The position numbers and the translations under genes were made by a program. The notes beneath the pieces were generated by a model. It saw only the letters and a list, made by a program, of their open reading frames with translations. It had not been told where the DNA came from and ran no database searches. From Azospirillum halopraeferens DSM 3675 (lineage in GTDB: Bacteria > Pseudomonadota > Alphaproteobacteria > Azospirillales > Azospirillaceae): a stretch of 64,000 nucleotides of DNA. Every line of letters begins with the position of its first letter. Position 1 is the first letter of the stretch. Shown piece by piece: positions 57,401 through 64,000 of this stretch. The stretch covers positions 372,001-436,000 of the forward strand of contig NZ_AUCF01000001.1 in the NCBI RefSeq assembly GCF_000429625.1, given 5' to 3'.

Positions 57401-59710
57401 TCATTCCGCGGCCGGGGGCGGCGACGGCGCCGCGACCACGGGAGCGGCGAGCTGGGCATCGACCACGGCGACTGCGGTCATGTTCAGCAGGCCGCGCACC
57501 GTCACGGACGGCGTCACGATGTGCACGGGACGCGCCGCGCCCAGCAGCATCGGCCCGACGTTCTGGGCGTCGCCCAGCACCTTCAGCATGTTGAAGGCGA
57601 TGTTGGCGGCGTCCAGGGTCGGCATCACCAGCAGGTTGGCCTCGCCCTTCAGACGGGAGTCGGGCAGCACGCGGCCGCGGATCGCCTCCGACAGGGCGGC
57701 GTCGGCGTGCATCTCGCCGTCCACCTCCAGTTCGTTCATCTCGGCGGAGATGAGCTGGTAAGCCTGGCGCATCTTGCGCGCCGACGGCGTGTCGGCGCTG
57801 CCGAAGTTGGAGTGGGAGAGCAGCGCCACCTTGGGCTCGATGCCGAAGCGACGCACCTCCTCCGCCGCCAGCCGCGCGATCTCCGCCACCTGCCCCGCCG
57901 TCGGCTCGGGGTTCACGTAGGTGTCGCAGATGAAGTAGGTGCCGTTCTGCAGGATCAGCAGGTTCATGGCGGCGGCGGTGTTGACGCCCTTGCGCAGGCC
58001 GATCACGTCCATGACGTGGCTGTAGTATTCCCCGTACCGGCCGGACGTGCCGCAGATCAGCGCGTCCGCTTCGCCGCGGCGAACCATCAGCGCCCCGAAC
58101 ACGGTGGGCTGCGTGCGCACCACGTTCATGGCGTGGGTCGGCGAGACGCCGCGGCGGGCCATGATCTTGCGGTAGATCTCCGAGTAGGTGTGCGAGCGGA
58201 CGTCGCGGATCATCTCGATGATCTCGACGCTTTCACCGTGCTTCAGGCGCAGGCCCAGCTCCACGATCTTGCGCTCGATGATCTCGCGCCGGCCGAGCAG
58301 GACCGGAAAGGCGATGCCGTCGTCGACAGCAAGCTGGGCGGCGCGCAGCACGCGCTCGTCCTCGCCCTCGGCGTAGACCACGCGCTTGGGGTCCTCCATG
58401 GCGCGCTGCATCACCGGCTTCATCACCAGGCCGGAGCGGAAGGCGTACATGCCCAGCTCGTCCCGGTAGGCGCGGAAATCGGCGATGGGGCGCATGGCCA
58501 CGCCGCTGTCCATGGCGGCGCGGGCCACCGCCGAGGGCACCTCGATGATGAGGCGGGGGTCGAAGGGCTTGGGCAGGATGTAGTCGGAGCCGAAGCGCAA
58601 CTCCTCCCCCCGGTAGGCGGCGGCCACCACGTCCGACGCCTCGGCGCGGGCCAGGTTGGCCACCGCGTGGGTGGCGGCCACCTTCATCTCCTCCGTCACC
58701 GTGGTGGCGCCCACGTCCAGGGCGCCGCGGAAGATGAAGGGGAAGACCAGGACGTTGTTGACCTGGTTGGGGAAGTCGGATCGGCCGGTGGCGATGATGG
58801 CGTCGGGACGCACCTCGCGTGCCAGGTCCGGCATGATCTCCGGTTCGGGATTGGCCAGGGCCATGATGATGGGGCGCGTTCCCATGCGCTTCACCATCTC
58901 GGGCTTCAGCACCTTCGGACCCGACAGGCCGAGGAACAGGTCGGCGTCGTCGATCACGTCGCCCAGCGTGCGCGCCTCGGTGTCCTTGGCGTAGGCATCC
59001 TTGTAGGGGTTCATGTCCTCGGTCCGGCCCTTGTAGACCAGGCCGTGCTTGTCGACGAGCCAGACGTTCTCGCGCCGCACACCCAGCGCCACCATCAGGT
59101 CCAGGCAGGCGATGCCGGCCGCCCCGCCGCCGGTGGAGACAACCTTGATGTCCTCCGCCCGCTTGTTGACCAGCTTCAGGCCGTTCAGCATGGCCGCACC
59201 GACGACGATGGCGGTGCCGTGCTGGTCGTCGTGGAAGACCGGGATCTTCATGCGGTCGCGCAGGCGGCGCTCCACCTCGAAGCAGGCGGGGGCGGCGATG
59301 TCCTCCAGGTTGATGGCGCCGAAGGTCGGCTCCAGGCGGGCGATGGTGTCCACCAGGGCATCGACGTCGGTTTCGTTCAGTTCCAGGTCGAACACGTCGA
59401 TCCCCGCGAACTTCTTGAACAGGACCGCCTTGCCTTCCATCACCGGCTTGGCGGCCAGCGGGCCGATGTTGCCGAGACCGAGCACGGCGGTGCCGTTGGT
59501 CACCACCGCCACCAGGTTGGCACGGGTCGTCAGTTCGGCCGCCTGGGAGGGGTCGGCGTGAATCGCCATGCACGCGGCCGCCACGCCCGGGGAATAGGCC
59601 AGCGCCAGATCGCGCTGGTTGGCCATCGGCTTGGTCGCCACGATGGCGAGCTTCCCCGCCTTCGGGCGCCGATGGTATTCGAGCGCGAGCGTGTCGAGAT
59701 CCCCGGACAT
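57401..59710 (-). CDS. maeB: NADP-dependent malic enzyme with phosphotransacetylase-like domain
   Basis: 769 residues. The N-terminal malic domain (about 1-430) has [13 protein letters not shown] and the nucleotide-binding [19 protein letters not shown]. The C-terminal ~330 residues are a phosphotransacetylase-like regulatory domain ([20 protein letters not shown]). Converts malate to pyruvate plus CO2 and NADPH; in E. coli MaeB the PTA-like domain makes the enzyme respond to acetyl-CoA. Confidence 0.96.
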   Translation of the reverse strand: MSGDLDTLALEYHRRPKAGKLAIVATKPMANQRDLALAYSPGVAAACMAIHADPSQAAELTTRANLVAVVTNGTAVLGLGNIGPLAAKPVMEGKAVLFKKFAGIDVFDLELNETDVDALVDTIARLEPTFGAINLEDIAAPACFEVERRLRDRMKIPVFHDDQHGTAIVVGAAMLNGLKLVNKRAEDIKVVSTGGGAAGIACLDLMVALGVRRENVWLVDKHGLVYKGRTEDMNPYKDAYAKDTEARTLGDVIDDADLFLGLSGPKVLKPEMVKRMGTRPIIMALANPEPEIMPDLAREVRPDAIIATGRSDFPNQVNNVLVFPFIFRGALDVGATTVTEEMKVAATHAVANLARAEASDVVAAAYRGEELRFGSDYILPKPFDPRLIIEVPSAVARAAMDSGVAMRPIADFRAYRDELGMYAFRSGLVMKPVMQRAMEDPKRVVYAEGEDERVLRAAQLAVDDGIAFPVLLGRREIIERKIVELGLRLKHGESVEIIEMIRDVRSHTYSEIYRKIMARRGVSPTHAMNVVRTQPTVFGALMVRRGEADALICGTSGRYGEYYSHVMDVIGLRKGVNTAAAMNLLILQNGTYFICDTYVNPEPTAGQVAEIARLAAEEVRRFGIEPKVALLSHSNFGSADTPSARKMRQAYQLISAEMNELEVDGEMHADAALSEAIRGRVLPDSRLKGEANLLVMPTLDAANIAFNMLKVLGDAQNVGPMLLGAARPVHIVTPSVTVRGLLNMTAVAVVDAQLAAPVVAAPSPPPAAE

Positions 59711-59777
59711 GGACGTTCTCCCTGTGATTTAACCCGATTCCGGTTATTCTCCCGGTCGAGCATGAACTGACATTCGG

Positions 59778-59806
59778 CTTATACCGCAAAGCTCCCGGTG
59801 GGGCAA
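59778..59806 (-). promoter_or_regulatory. Candidate maeB promoter
   Basis: TTGCCC (59806-59801), a 17-base spacer and TATAAG (59783-59778); the predicted leader to the ATG is about 62 bases. The rest of the 59711-59924 gap holds a loose stem (GGCACCC/GGGTGCC) and no gene. Confidence 0.5.
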
Positions 59807-59924
59807 AGCGCCCCCGTGCATGGCTCCCCACCGGCGGGGTGTCTCCCGGCCACACACCTGGTCGACACAATACCGGCACCCTGCGGACCTGTGAAAGGGA
59901 AAGCGGGTGCCGCTCCGGGCGCCG

Positions 59925-60962
59925 TTACATGGGGCCCATCACGCCGGCGATCGCCGCTTCGATGCCGGCAACGGACCGGTCGACCTCCTGACCGATGAGG
60001 TCCATCTTCCGGATCTGGACGATGCGCGGCTCAGCCGCCCGCAGCTCTGCGGGGGTGAGCAGGGTGCCGAACAGGCCCGCGATGTTGACCAGCCCGACCA
60101 GCACCACGTCGCGGGGATCGGGGATATCGTCGCCCAGCAGCAGGTCGCGCAGGCGCGCCCGCACCTCGCGCCGTTCGCGGCCGTCGACGATGGGATAGCG
60201 GCGGTCGCGGAAGATCCACAGGATGCGGCCCTCCTCGCGCCGGATGATGCCGCGCTGGATCAGCCGGTCCAGCGCGGCGGCCCGCAGCTCCGGCCCCTGC
60301 CCGGCCACCTCGAAGGTCCAGTCGAGCGGCGTGCCGGTGCCCAGTTCGGCCAGGCGGGCGAGGACGCCGTCCAGCAGCGGCTCGCCGGTCGGCTGCGGGT
60401 TGACCACGCTGATCCGCTTCAGGTCGCTGTCGACGCGGCCGGCCAGGGCCAGTTCCATCAGCACGGCGCCGGCGGCCAACTGGTCGTAGACGCTGCGCGC
60501 CAGCGGCCGCAGGGCGCCGCCGTCCTCGTCGATGCACAGCAGCATCACCTCTTCCAGCAGCGTCGGCAGGGAGCCGATGGGTGCCGCCGGAGCGGTGGCC
60601 GGCGCCGCCGGCGCCGCCCGGTCATCCCCGGTTGCCAGGGCGGCGACGGCGGCATCCGCGTCCGCGTGGATGGGGAACAGGGTGGAGAAGCCGCTGACGT
60701 CGAACACCTCGCGCACCTGCGGGTGCAGACCGGCCAGCGCGAAGGACGTTCCCGCCTGCTTGGCGCCGCGCCCGCCCTTCAGCACCACGCGCAACCCGGC
60801 GCTGCTGACGTAGTCGCTGCCCGCCAGATCCAGCACCAGCGCCCCGCCGGCCGGCATGGCGTCGGTGAGCGCCGCCTCCAGTTCCGGTCCGGTCAGGCCG
60901 TCGATGCGGCCCGACACGGCCACTACGGTTACCCCGGATCGCTCGTTTCGGGTGATGTCCAT
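59925..60962 (-). CDS. STAS-GPP34 fusion protein
   Basis: 345 residues in two parts. Residues 1-108 are a STAS domain of the anti-sigma-antagonist kind, with the phosphorylatable Ser pair in DYVSSAGLRVVL (Ser53/54). An Ala/Pro linker (111-130) leads to a domain (about 132-345) that matches the GOLPH3/GPP34 fold as known from actinobacteria: LPTLLEEVMLLCIDEDGG, ALMELALAGRVD-type helix, RGIIRREEGRILWIFRDRRY (beta-hairpin) and LVGLVNIAGLFGTLLTP. In eukaryotes GPP34 binds phosphoinositide membranes. The combination with STAS suggests a membrane-linked signalling switch (inference). Confidence 0.75.
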   Translation of the reverse strand: MDITRNERSGVTVVAVSGRIDGLTGPELEAALTDAMPAGGALVLDLAGSDYVSSAGLRVVLKGGRGAKQAGTSFALAGLHPQVREVFDVSGFSTLFPIHADADAAVAALATGDDRAAPAAPATAPAAPIGSLPTLLEEVMLLCIDEDGGALRPLARSVYDQLAAGAVLMELALAGRVDSDLKRISVVNPQPTGEPLLDGVLARLAELGTGTPLDWTFEVAGQGPELRAAALDRLIQRGIIRREEGRILWIFRDRRYPIVDGRERREVRARLRDLLLGDDIPDPRDVVLVGLVNIAGLFGTLLTPAELRAAEPRIVQIRKMDLIGQEVDRSVAGIEAAIAGVMGPM

Positions 60963-61147
60963 GCCCCTGCTCCCTCGCCTGATGGTGCGGCGCCTCTCGC
61001 CGACCGTCAGACTGGGCGGGATCACCCGACCGCGTCAATCCGCGCATGGGACCGGTGCACCGCCGCGCACAAGGGTCTGGCCAGCACGGAACGCGGCGGC
61101 TAAGGTCCCGCGCGCGCGTGTCCGCCGCCTGTTCCGGAGAAGTCGAG

Positions 61148-62443
61148 ATGATCCCCCGCTACACCCGCCCCGAAATGGCCCGCATCTGGGAACCGGAGAA
61201 CAAGTTCCGCATCTGGTTCGAGATCGAGGCGCACGCCTGCGACGCACAGGCGGCGCTCGGCATCATTCCCGCGCAGGCGGCCGAAGCGGTGTGGGCGCGC
61301 GGCAAATGGGAGATCGACCGCATCGACGCCATCGAGCGGGAGACCCGCCATGACGTCATCGCCTTCCTCACCAACCTGGCGGAGCATGTGGGGCCCGAAG
61401 CGCGCTTCGTCCACCAGGGCATGACCTCGTCCGACGTGCTGGACACCTGCCTGGCCATCCAGCTCAAGCAGGCGGCCGACCTGCTGATCGAGGATCTGGA
61501 CGCCCTGCTCGCCGTGCTGAAGCGCCGGGCATACGAGCACAAGGACACGGTCACCATCGGCCGCAGTCACGGCATCCACGCCGAGCCCACGACCTTTGGC
61601 CTGAAGCTGGCCGGCCACTACGCCGCCTTCGACCGCGCCCGCGCCCGGCTGGTGCAGGCGCGCGACGAGATCGCCACCTGCGCCATCTCCGGCGCCGTCG
61701 GCACCTTCGCCAACATCGACCCCCATGTGGAAGCCCATGTGGCGGAGAAGCTGGGCCTGACGCCGGAGCCGGTCTCCACCCAGGTCATCCCGCGCGACCG
61801 CCACGCCTTCTATTTCTCGGTGCTGGGGGTCATCGCGTCGTCGGTGGAAAATCTGTCGGTCGAGGTGCGTCACCTCCAGCGCACCGAGGTGCGCGAGGCC
61901 GAGGAGTATTTCCATCCCGGACAGAAGGGCTCCTCCGCCATGCCGCACAAGCGCAACCCCGTGCTGTCGGAGAACCTGACGGGCCTCGCCCGCCTGGTGC
62001 GTTCCGCCGTGGTGCCGGCGATGGAGAACGTCGCCCTGTGGCACGAGCGCGACATTTCCCACTCCTCGGTGGAGCGGATGATCGGCCCCGACGCCACGGT
62101 CACCCTCGATTTCGCGCTGGTCCGTCTGACCGGCATGATGGACAAGCTGGTCGTCTATCCCGACCGTATGAAGAAGAACCTGGAAGACCTCGGTGGCCTC
62201 GTCTTCTCGCAGCGCGTCCTGCTGGCCCTGACTCAGGCGGGCATGAGCCGCGAGGACGCCTACCTGGCGGTCCAGCGCAACGCCATGAAGGTGTGGGCCG
62301 AAGGCGGGAACCTGCTGGACCACCTGCTGACCGACGACGAGGTGACGAAGCACATCGCCCGCGAGGAGCTGGCGCCGATGTTCAACCTCGCCTATCACAC
62401 CAAGCACGTGGACACCATCTTCAAGCGCGTGTTCGGGGCGTAA
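61148..62443 (+). CDS. purB: Adenylosuccinate lyase
   Basis: 431 residues. Signature [10 protein letters not shown] near residue 262, MTSSDVLDT and [10 protein letters not shown] hold substrate-binding residues, and catalytic His lie in the latter and near SSVERM. Removes fumarate in two steps of purine and AMP synthesis. The ATG at 61148 gives the family start ([10 protein letters not shown]). Confidence 0.96.
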   Translation: MIPRYTRPEMARIWEPENKFRIWFEIEAHACDAQAALGIIPAQAAEAVWARGKWEIDRIDAIERETRHDVIAFLTNLAEHVGPEARFVHQGMTSSDVLDTCLAIQLKQAADLLIEDLDALLAVLKRRAYEHKDTVTIGRSHGIHAEPTTFGLKLAGHYAAFDRARARLVQARDEIATCAISGAVGTFANIDPHVEAHVAEKLGLTPEPVSTQVIPRDRHAFYFSVLGVIASSVENLSVEVRHLQRTEVREAEEYFHPGQKGSSAMPHKRNPVLSENLTGLARLVRSAVVPAMENVALWHERDISHSSVERMIGPDATVTLDFALVRLTGMMDKLVVYPDRMKKNLEDLGGLVFSQRVLLALTQAGMSREDAYLAVQRNAMKVWAEGGNLLDHLLTDDEVTKHIAREELAPMFNLAYHTKHVDTIFKRVFGA

Positions 62444-62551
62444 CGCCACGATCCCCTGACGCGTGAATCTTGCGCAATCCTTCAACTCGGCATATTGGTT
62501 TGTGCCGTAATGGTTTGTGCAACGATCCGCGTCCGGGGAGACACCACCGTG

Positions 62552-63493
62552 ATGATGCACCATCTCCGCGCGCTGGCCGCGGGCCTGATCCTGGCCGGCG
62601 GCAGCGCCGGCGCCGCGGCGCAGACGCTGCCGCCCATCGACCTGCGCGAGGGGTTCGAGAACGGCAACCTCAACGTCGGCGTCCTGCAACCCTGCTACCG
62701 GCCCGAAAACGTCGAGTTGGACCAGCAGGAGACGGTGCGCATCGGCCGCTGGGCGGCCAGCCTGACGGTCAACCCGGCGCCCACGGATCTGCTTAAGGCG
62801 CGGCCGTCGTCGACGTGCATGGACCCCGCCGACCCCGACGCCCCGTTCGAGGACGACGGCACCGAGCGGGCGGAACTGTGGGAGCGCAAGGACGTGCGCC
62901 TGCCCTTCGGCACAGAGGCGTGGTACGGCTTCAGCATGTTCATCGGCGACACGGTGCCGGCGGAGAACAGCGGACGCCTCGTCATCGGCCAGTGGAAGCA
63001 GGGCGGCGGCAAAAGCCCCTTCGTCGCCCAGCGCTTCACCGACCGGAACTTCTCCGTCACCATCCAGCAGGACGCCGCGGACGGCAACGAGTGCCGCATC
63101 CTGCTGGCCTACCAGCAGGACCCGCCGCCGCAGGCGGAGAGCGTCAACAGCGTGACGGGCGATCCCTGCATGCAGGACGTCACCATCCAGCGCTTCGGTC
63201 ACCTGCCCAACCCGTTCGGGTCCTGGACCGACATGGTCTACCGGATCAAGGCGTCACCGGAAGGTCAGGGCGTGGTCGAGGTGTGGGCCGGTGGCAAGCT
63301 CTACGCCCGCGCCACGGGCCGAATCGGCTACCGCACCGAGCCGACGACCCAGTACTTCAAGTTCGGTCCCTACCGGGACCAGGCGACCTTCTCCACCACC
63401 ACCTATCTCGACGCGTTCGCCCGCGGCACCGCCTATGAGGTCGTGGCAATGGGCGGCGGCGATCGCGAAATCGTGGTGACCAGCAGCGATTGA
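62552..63493 (+). CDS. Secreted polysaccharide lyase-like protein (heparin lyase I fold)
   Basis: 313 residues with a signal peptide ending near residue 24 (GSAGAAAQ). Beta-jelly-roll type: WYGFSMFIGD, GQWKQGGGKSPFVAQRF and YFKFGPYRDQA resemble the heparin lyase I-like family. Four Cys (PCYRPEN, TCMDP, ECRILL, PCMQD) could form disulphides. No neighbouring polysaccharide genes, so substrate is unknown. ATG at 62552 or 62555. A TGGTTTGTGC direct repeat (62496, 62511) lies upstream. Confidence 0.7.
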   Translation: MMHHLRALAAGLILAGGSAGAAAQTLPPIDLREGFENGNLNVGVLQPCYRPENVELDQQETVRIGRWAASLTVNPAPTDLLKARPSSTCMDPADPDAPFEDDGTERAELWERKDVRLPFGTEAWYGFSMFIGDTVPAENSGRLVIGQWKQGGGKSPFVAQRFTDRNFSVTIQQDAADGNECRILLAYQQDPPPQAESVNSVTGDPCMQDVTIQRFGHLPNPFGSWTDMVYRIKASPEGQGVVEVWAGGKLYARATGRIGYRTEPTTQYFKFGPYRDQATFSTTTYLDAFARGTAYEVVAMGGGDREIVVTSSD

Positions 63494-63510
63494 GGCCCCC
63501 ACCGAACGGA

Positions 63511-63545
63511 TCCGGAATGGGGATGGACATCCTCCCCATTCCGGA
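63511..63545. terminator. Hairpin between convergent lyase and ATPase-zeta genes
   Basis: TCCGGAATGGGGA and TCCCCATTCCGGA form a perfect 13-base stem with a 9-base loop. No T tract; the position between convergent genes suggests a bidirectional terminator. Confidence 0.6.
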
Positions 63546-63559
63546 GCGACTCGAGCGCC

Positions 63560-63880
63560 CTACTCCGTAATGACCTGTTCGCGGGCGGCTGCCAGCAGCG
63601 CGTCCATTTCCTTTTCGATCCGATGTTCGGAGATGTCGACGCCACGGTCCTTCAGGTCCTTCAGCAGGCGGTCGCGGATGTCGTGCGGACCGGCCGTGCC
63701 GAAATCGGCATCGATGATCTGGCGCGCGTAGGCATCCGCATCGGCACCGTTGAGGCCGAGGAGGCCCGCCGCCCACAGCCCGGCCAGCTTGTCGCGACGG
63801 GCCCTGATTCGGAACAGCAGCTCCTGATCGTGCTGGTACTTGTTCTCGAATGCCCTTTCGCGTTCGTCGAACGTGGTCAT
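63560..63880 (-). CDS. F-ATPase inhibitor subunit zeta (DUF1476)
   Basis: 106 residues of the DUF1476 family, whose Paracoccus member is the zeta inhibitor of the F1F0-ATPase. The conserved start is TTFDERERAFENKY, which in zeta is the inhibitory segment, followed by RARRDKLAGLWAA and a helix bundle (HDIRDRLLKDLKDRGVDIS). Alphaproteobacteria often have this gene next to purB, as here. Acts in the cytoplasm on F1. Confidence 0.9.
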   Translation of the reverse strand: MTTFDERERAFENKYQHDQELLFRIRARRDKLAGLWAAGLLGLNGADADAYARQIIDADFGTAGPHDIRDRLLKDLKDRGVDISEHRIEKEMDALLAAAREQVITE

Positions 63881-63925
63881 GACGGACCGGACTCCTTGGC
63901 TTGGTTGGCGCTCCCAGATACAGCT

Positions 63926-63954
63926 TATATAGCCGCGACATCGGCAGACGTCAC
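63926..63954 (-). promoter_or_regulatory. Candidate promoter of the zeta subunit gene
   Basis: GTGACG (63954-63949), a 17-base spacer and TATATA (63931-63926), with a leader of about 39 bases to the ATG. No gene is visible in the last 46 bases of the window. Confidence 0.55.
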
Positions 63955-64000
63955 GACCCTGCCGCGCCGCCGGATGGGCGAAATCGGCGAGCCGCGAAAT

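Noticed and set aside
57521-59770. 749-codon plus-strand frame opposite maeB
   Set aside because: Shadow of maeB; composition dominated by His, Gly, Val and Gln.

Overview
This 64 kb window is GC-rich chromosomal DNA from an alphaproteobacterium, most likely of the Rhodospirillales (Azospirillum-like). That placement is an inference from gene content and order: pcm-tolC-popZ-valS, divK-pleD, hisG-hisD-UPF0262, purB next to an ATPase zeta subunit, a BetI-controlled choline locus and a ChoXWV importer. No phage, insertion sequence, CRISPR array or rRNA operon was seen. The leftmost gene (betA) is cut by the window edge.

Layout. 1-6.9 kb: choline uptake and oxidation to glycine betaine, with betIBA on the minus strand facing choXWV on the plus strand and one BetI-type palindrome between them. 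6.9-9.5 kb: a Nudix hydrolase, a Deg-like protein that has lost its catalytic triad, and three small proteins. 9.7-10.1 kb: tRNA-Asn and tRNA-Cys, each with a readable promoter and terminator. 10.2-15.9 kb: pcm, tolC, popZ, valS. 16-19 kb: a chemoreceptor facing a YdcF-type membrane protein. 19-26.2 kb: a tight operon rlpA, dacC, tmk, holB, metG, tatD, PhnP-like hydrolase. 26.2-30.3 kb, minus strand: a secreted unknown, tyrS preceded by a candidate tyrosine-codon leader peptide, a second Nudix gene and map. 30.5-35.3 kb: radA, cvpA, purF, a small exported protein and a short-chain dehydrogenase. 35.3-38.9 kb: pleD, divK and a CaiC-like acyl-CoA ligase.

39-49.2 kb is one long minus-strand unit. 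It runs from a substrate-binding protein through two permeases, a tiny membrane protein, two ATPases, DhaL, DhaM, HPr, Enzyme I and an XRE regulator to DhaK, mostly with overlapping start and stop codons. It couples an ABC importer to a PTS-type dihydroxyacetone kinase whose phosphoryl-transfer chain is split into separate genes. Three inverted repeats sit just before dhaK. 49.5-53 kb holds small hypotheticals, a second short-chain dehydrogenase, and a TusA-like / DUF2478-DUF364 / DUF1244 trio. 53.3-56.2 kb is hisG-hisD-UPF0262-tyrosine phosphatase. 56.4-57.4 kb holds three small charged proteins. 57.4-63.9 kb: NADP-malic enzyme, a STAS-GPP34 fusion, purB, a secreted polysaccharide-lyase-like protein and the F-ATPase inhibitor zeta subunit.

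The items most worth a second look are the tyrS leader, the STAS-GPP34 fusion, the catalytically dead Deg-like protein, the inverted-repeat block in the dha operon, and the TusA/DUF2478-DUF364/DUF1244 group. All calls were made by reading the sequence without database searches.
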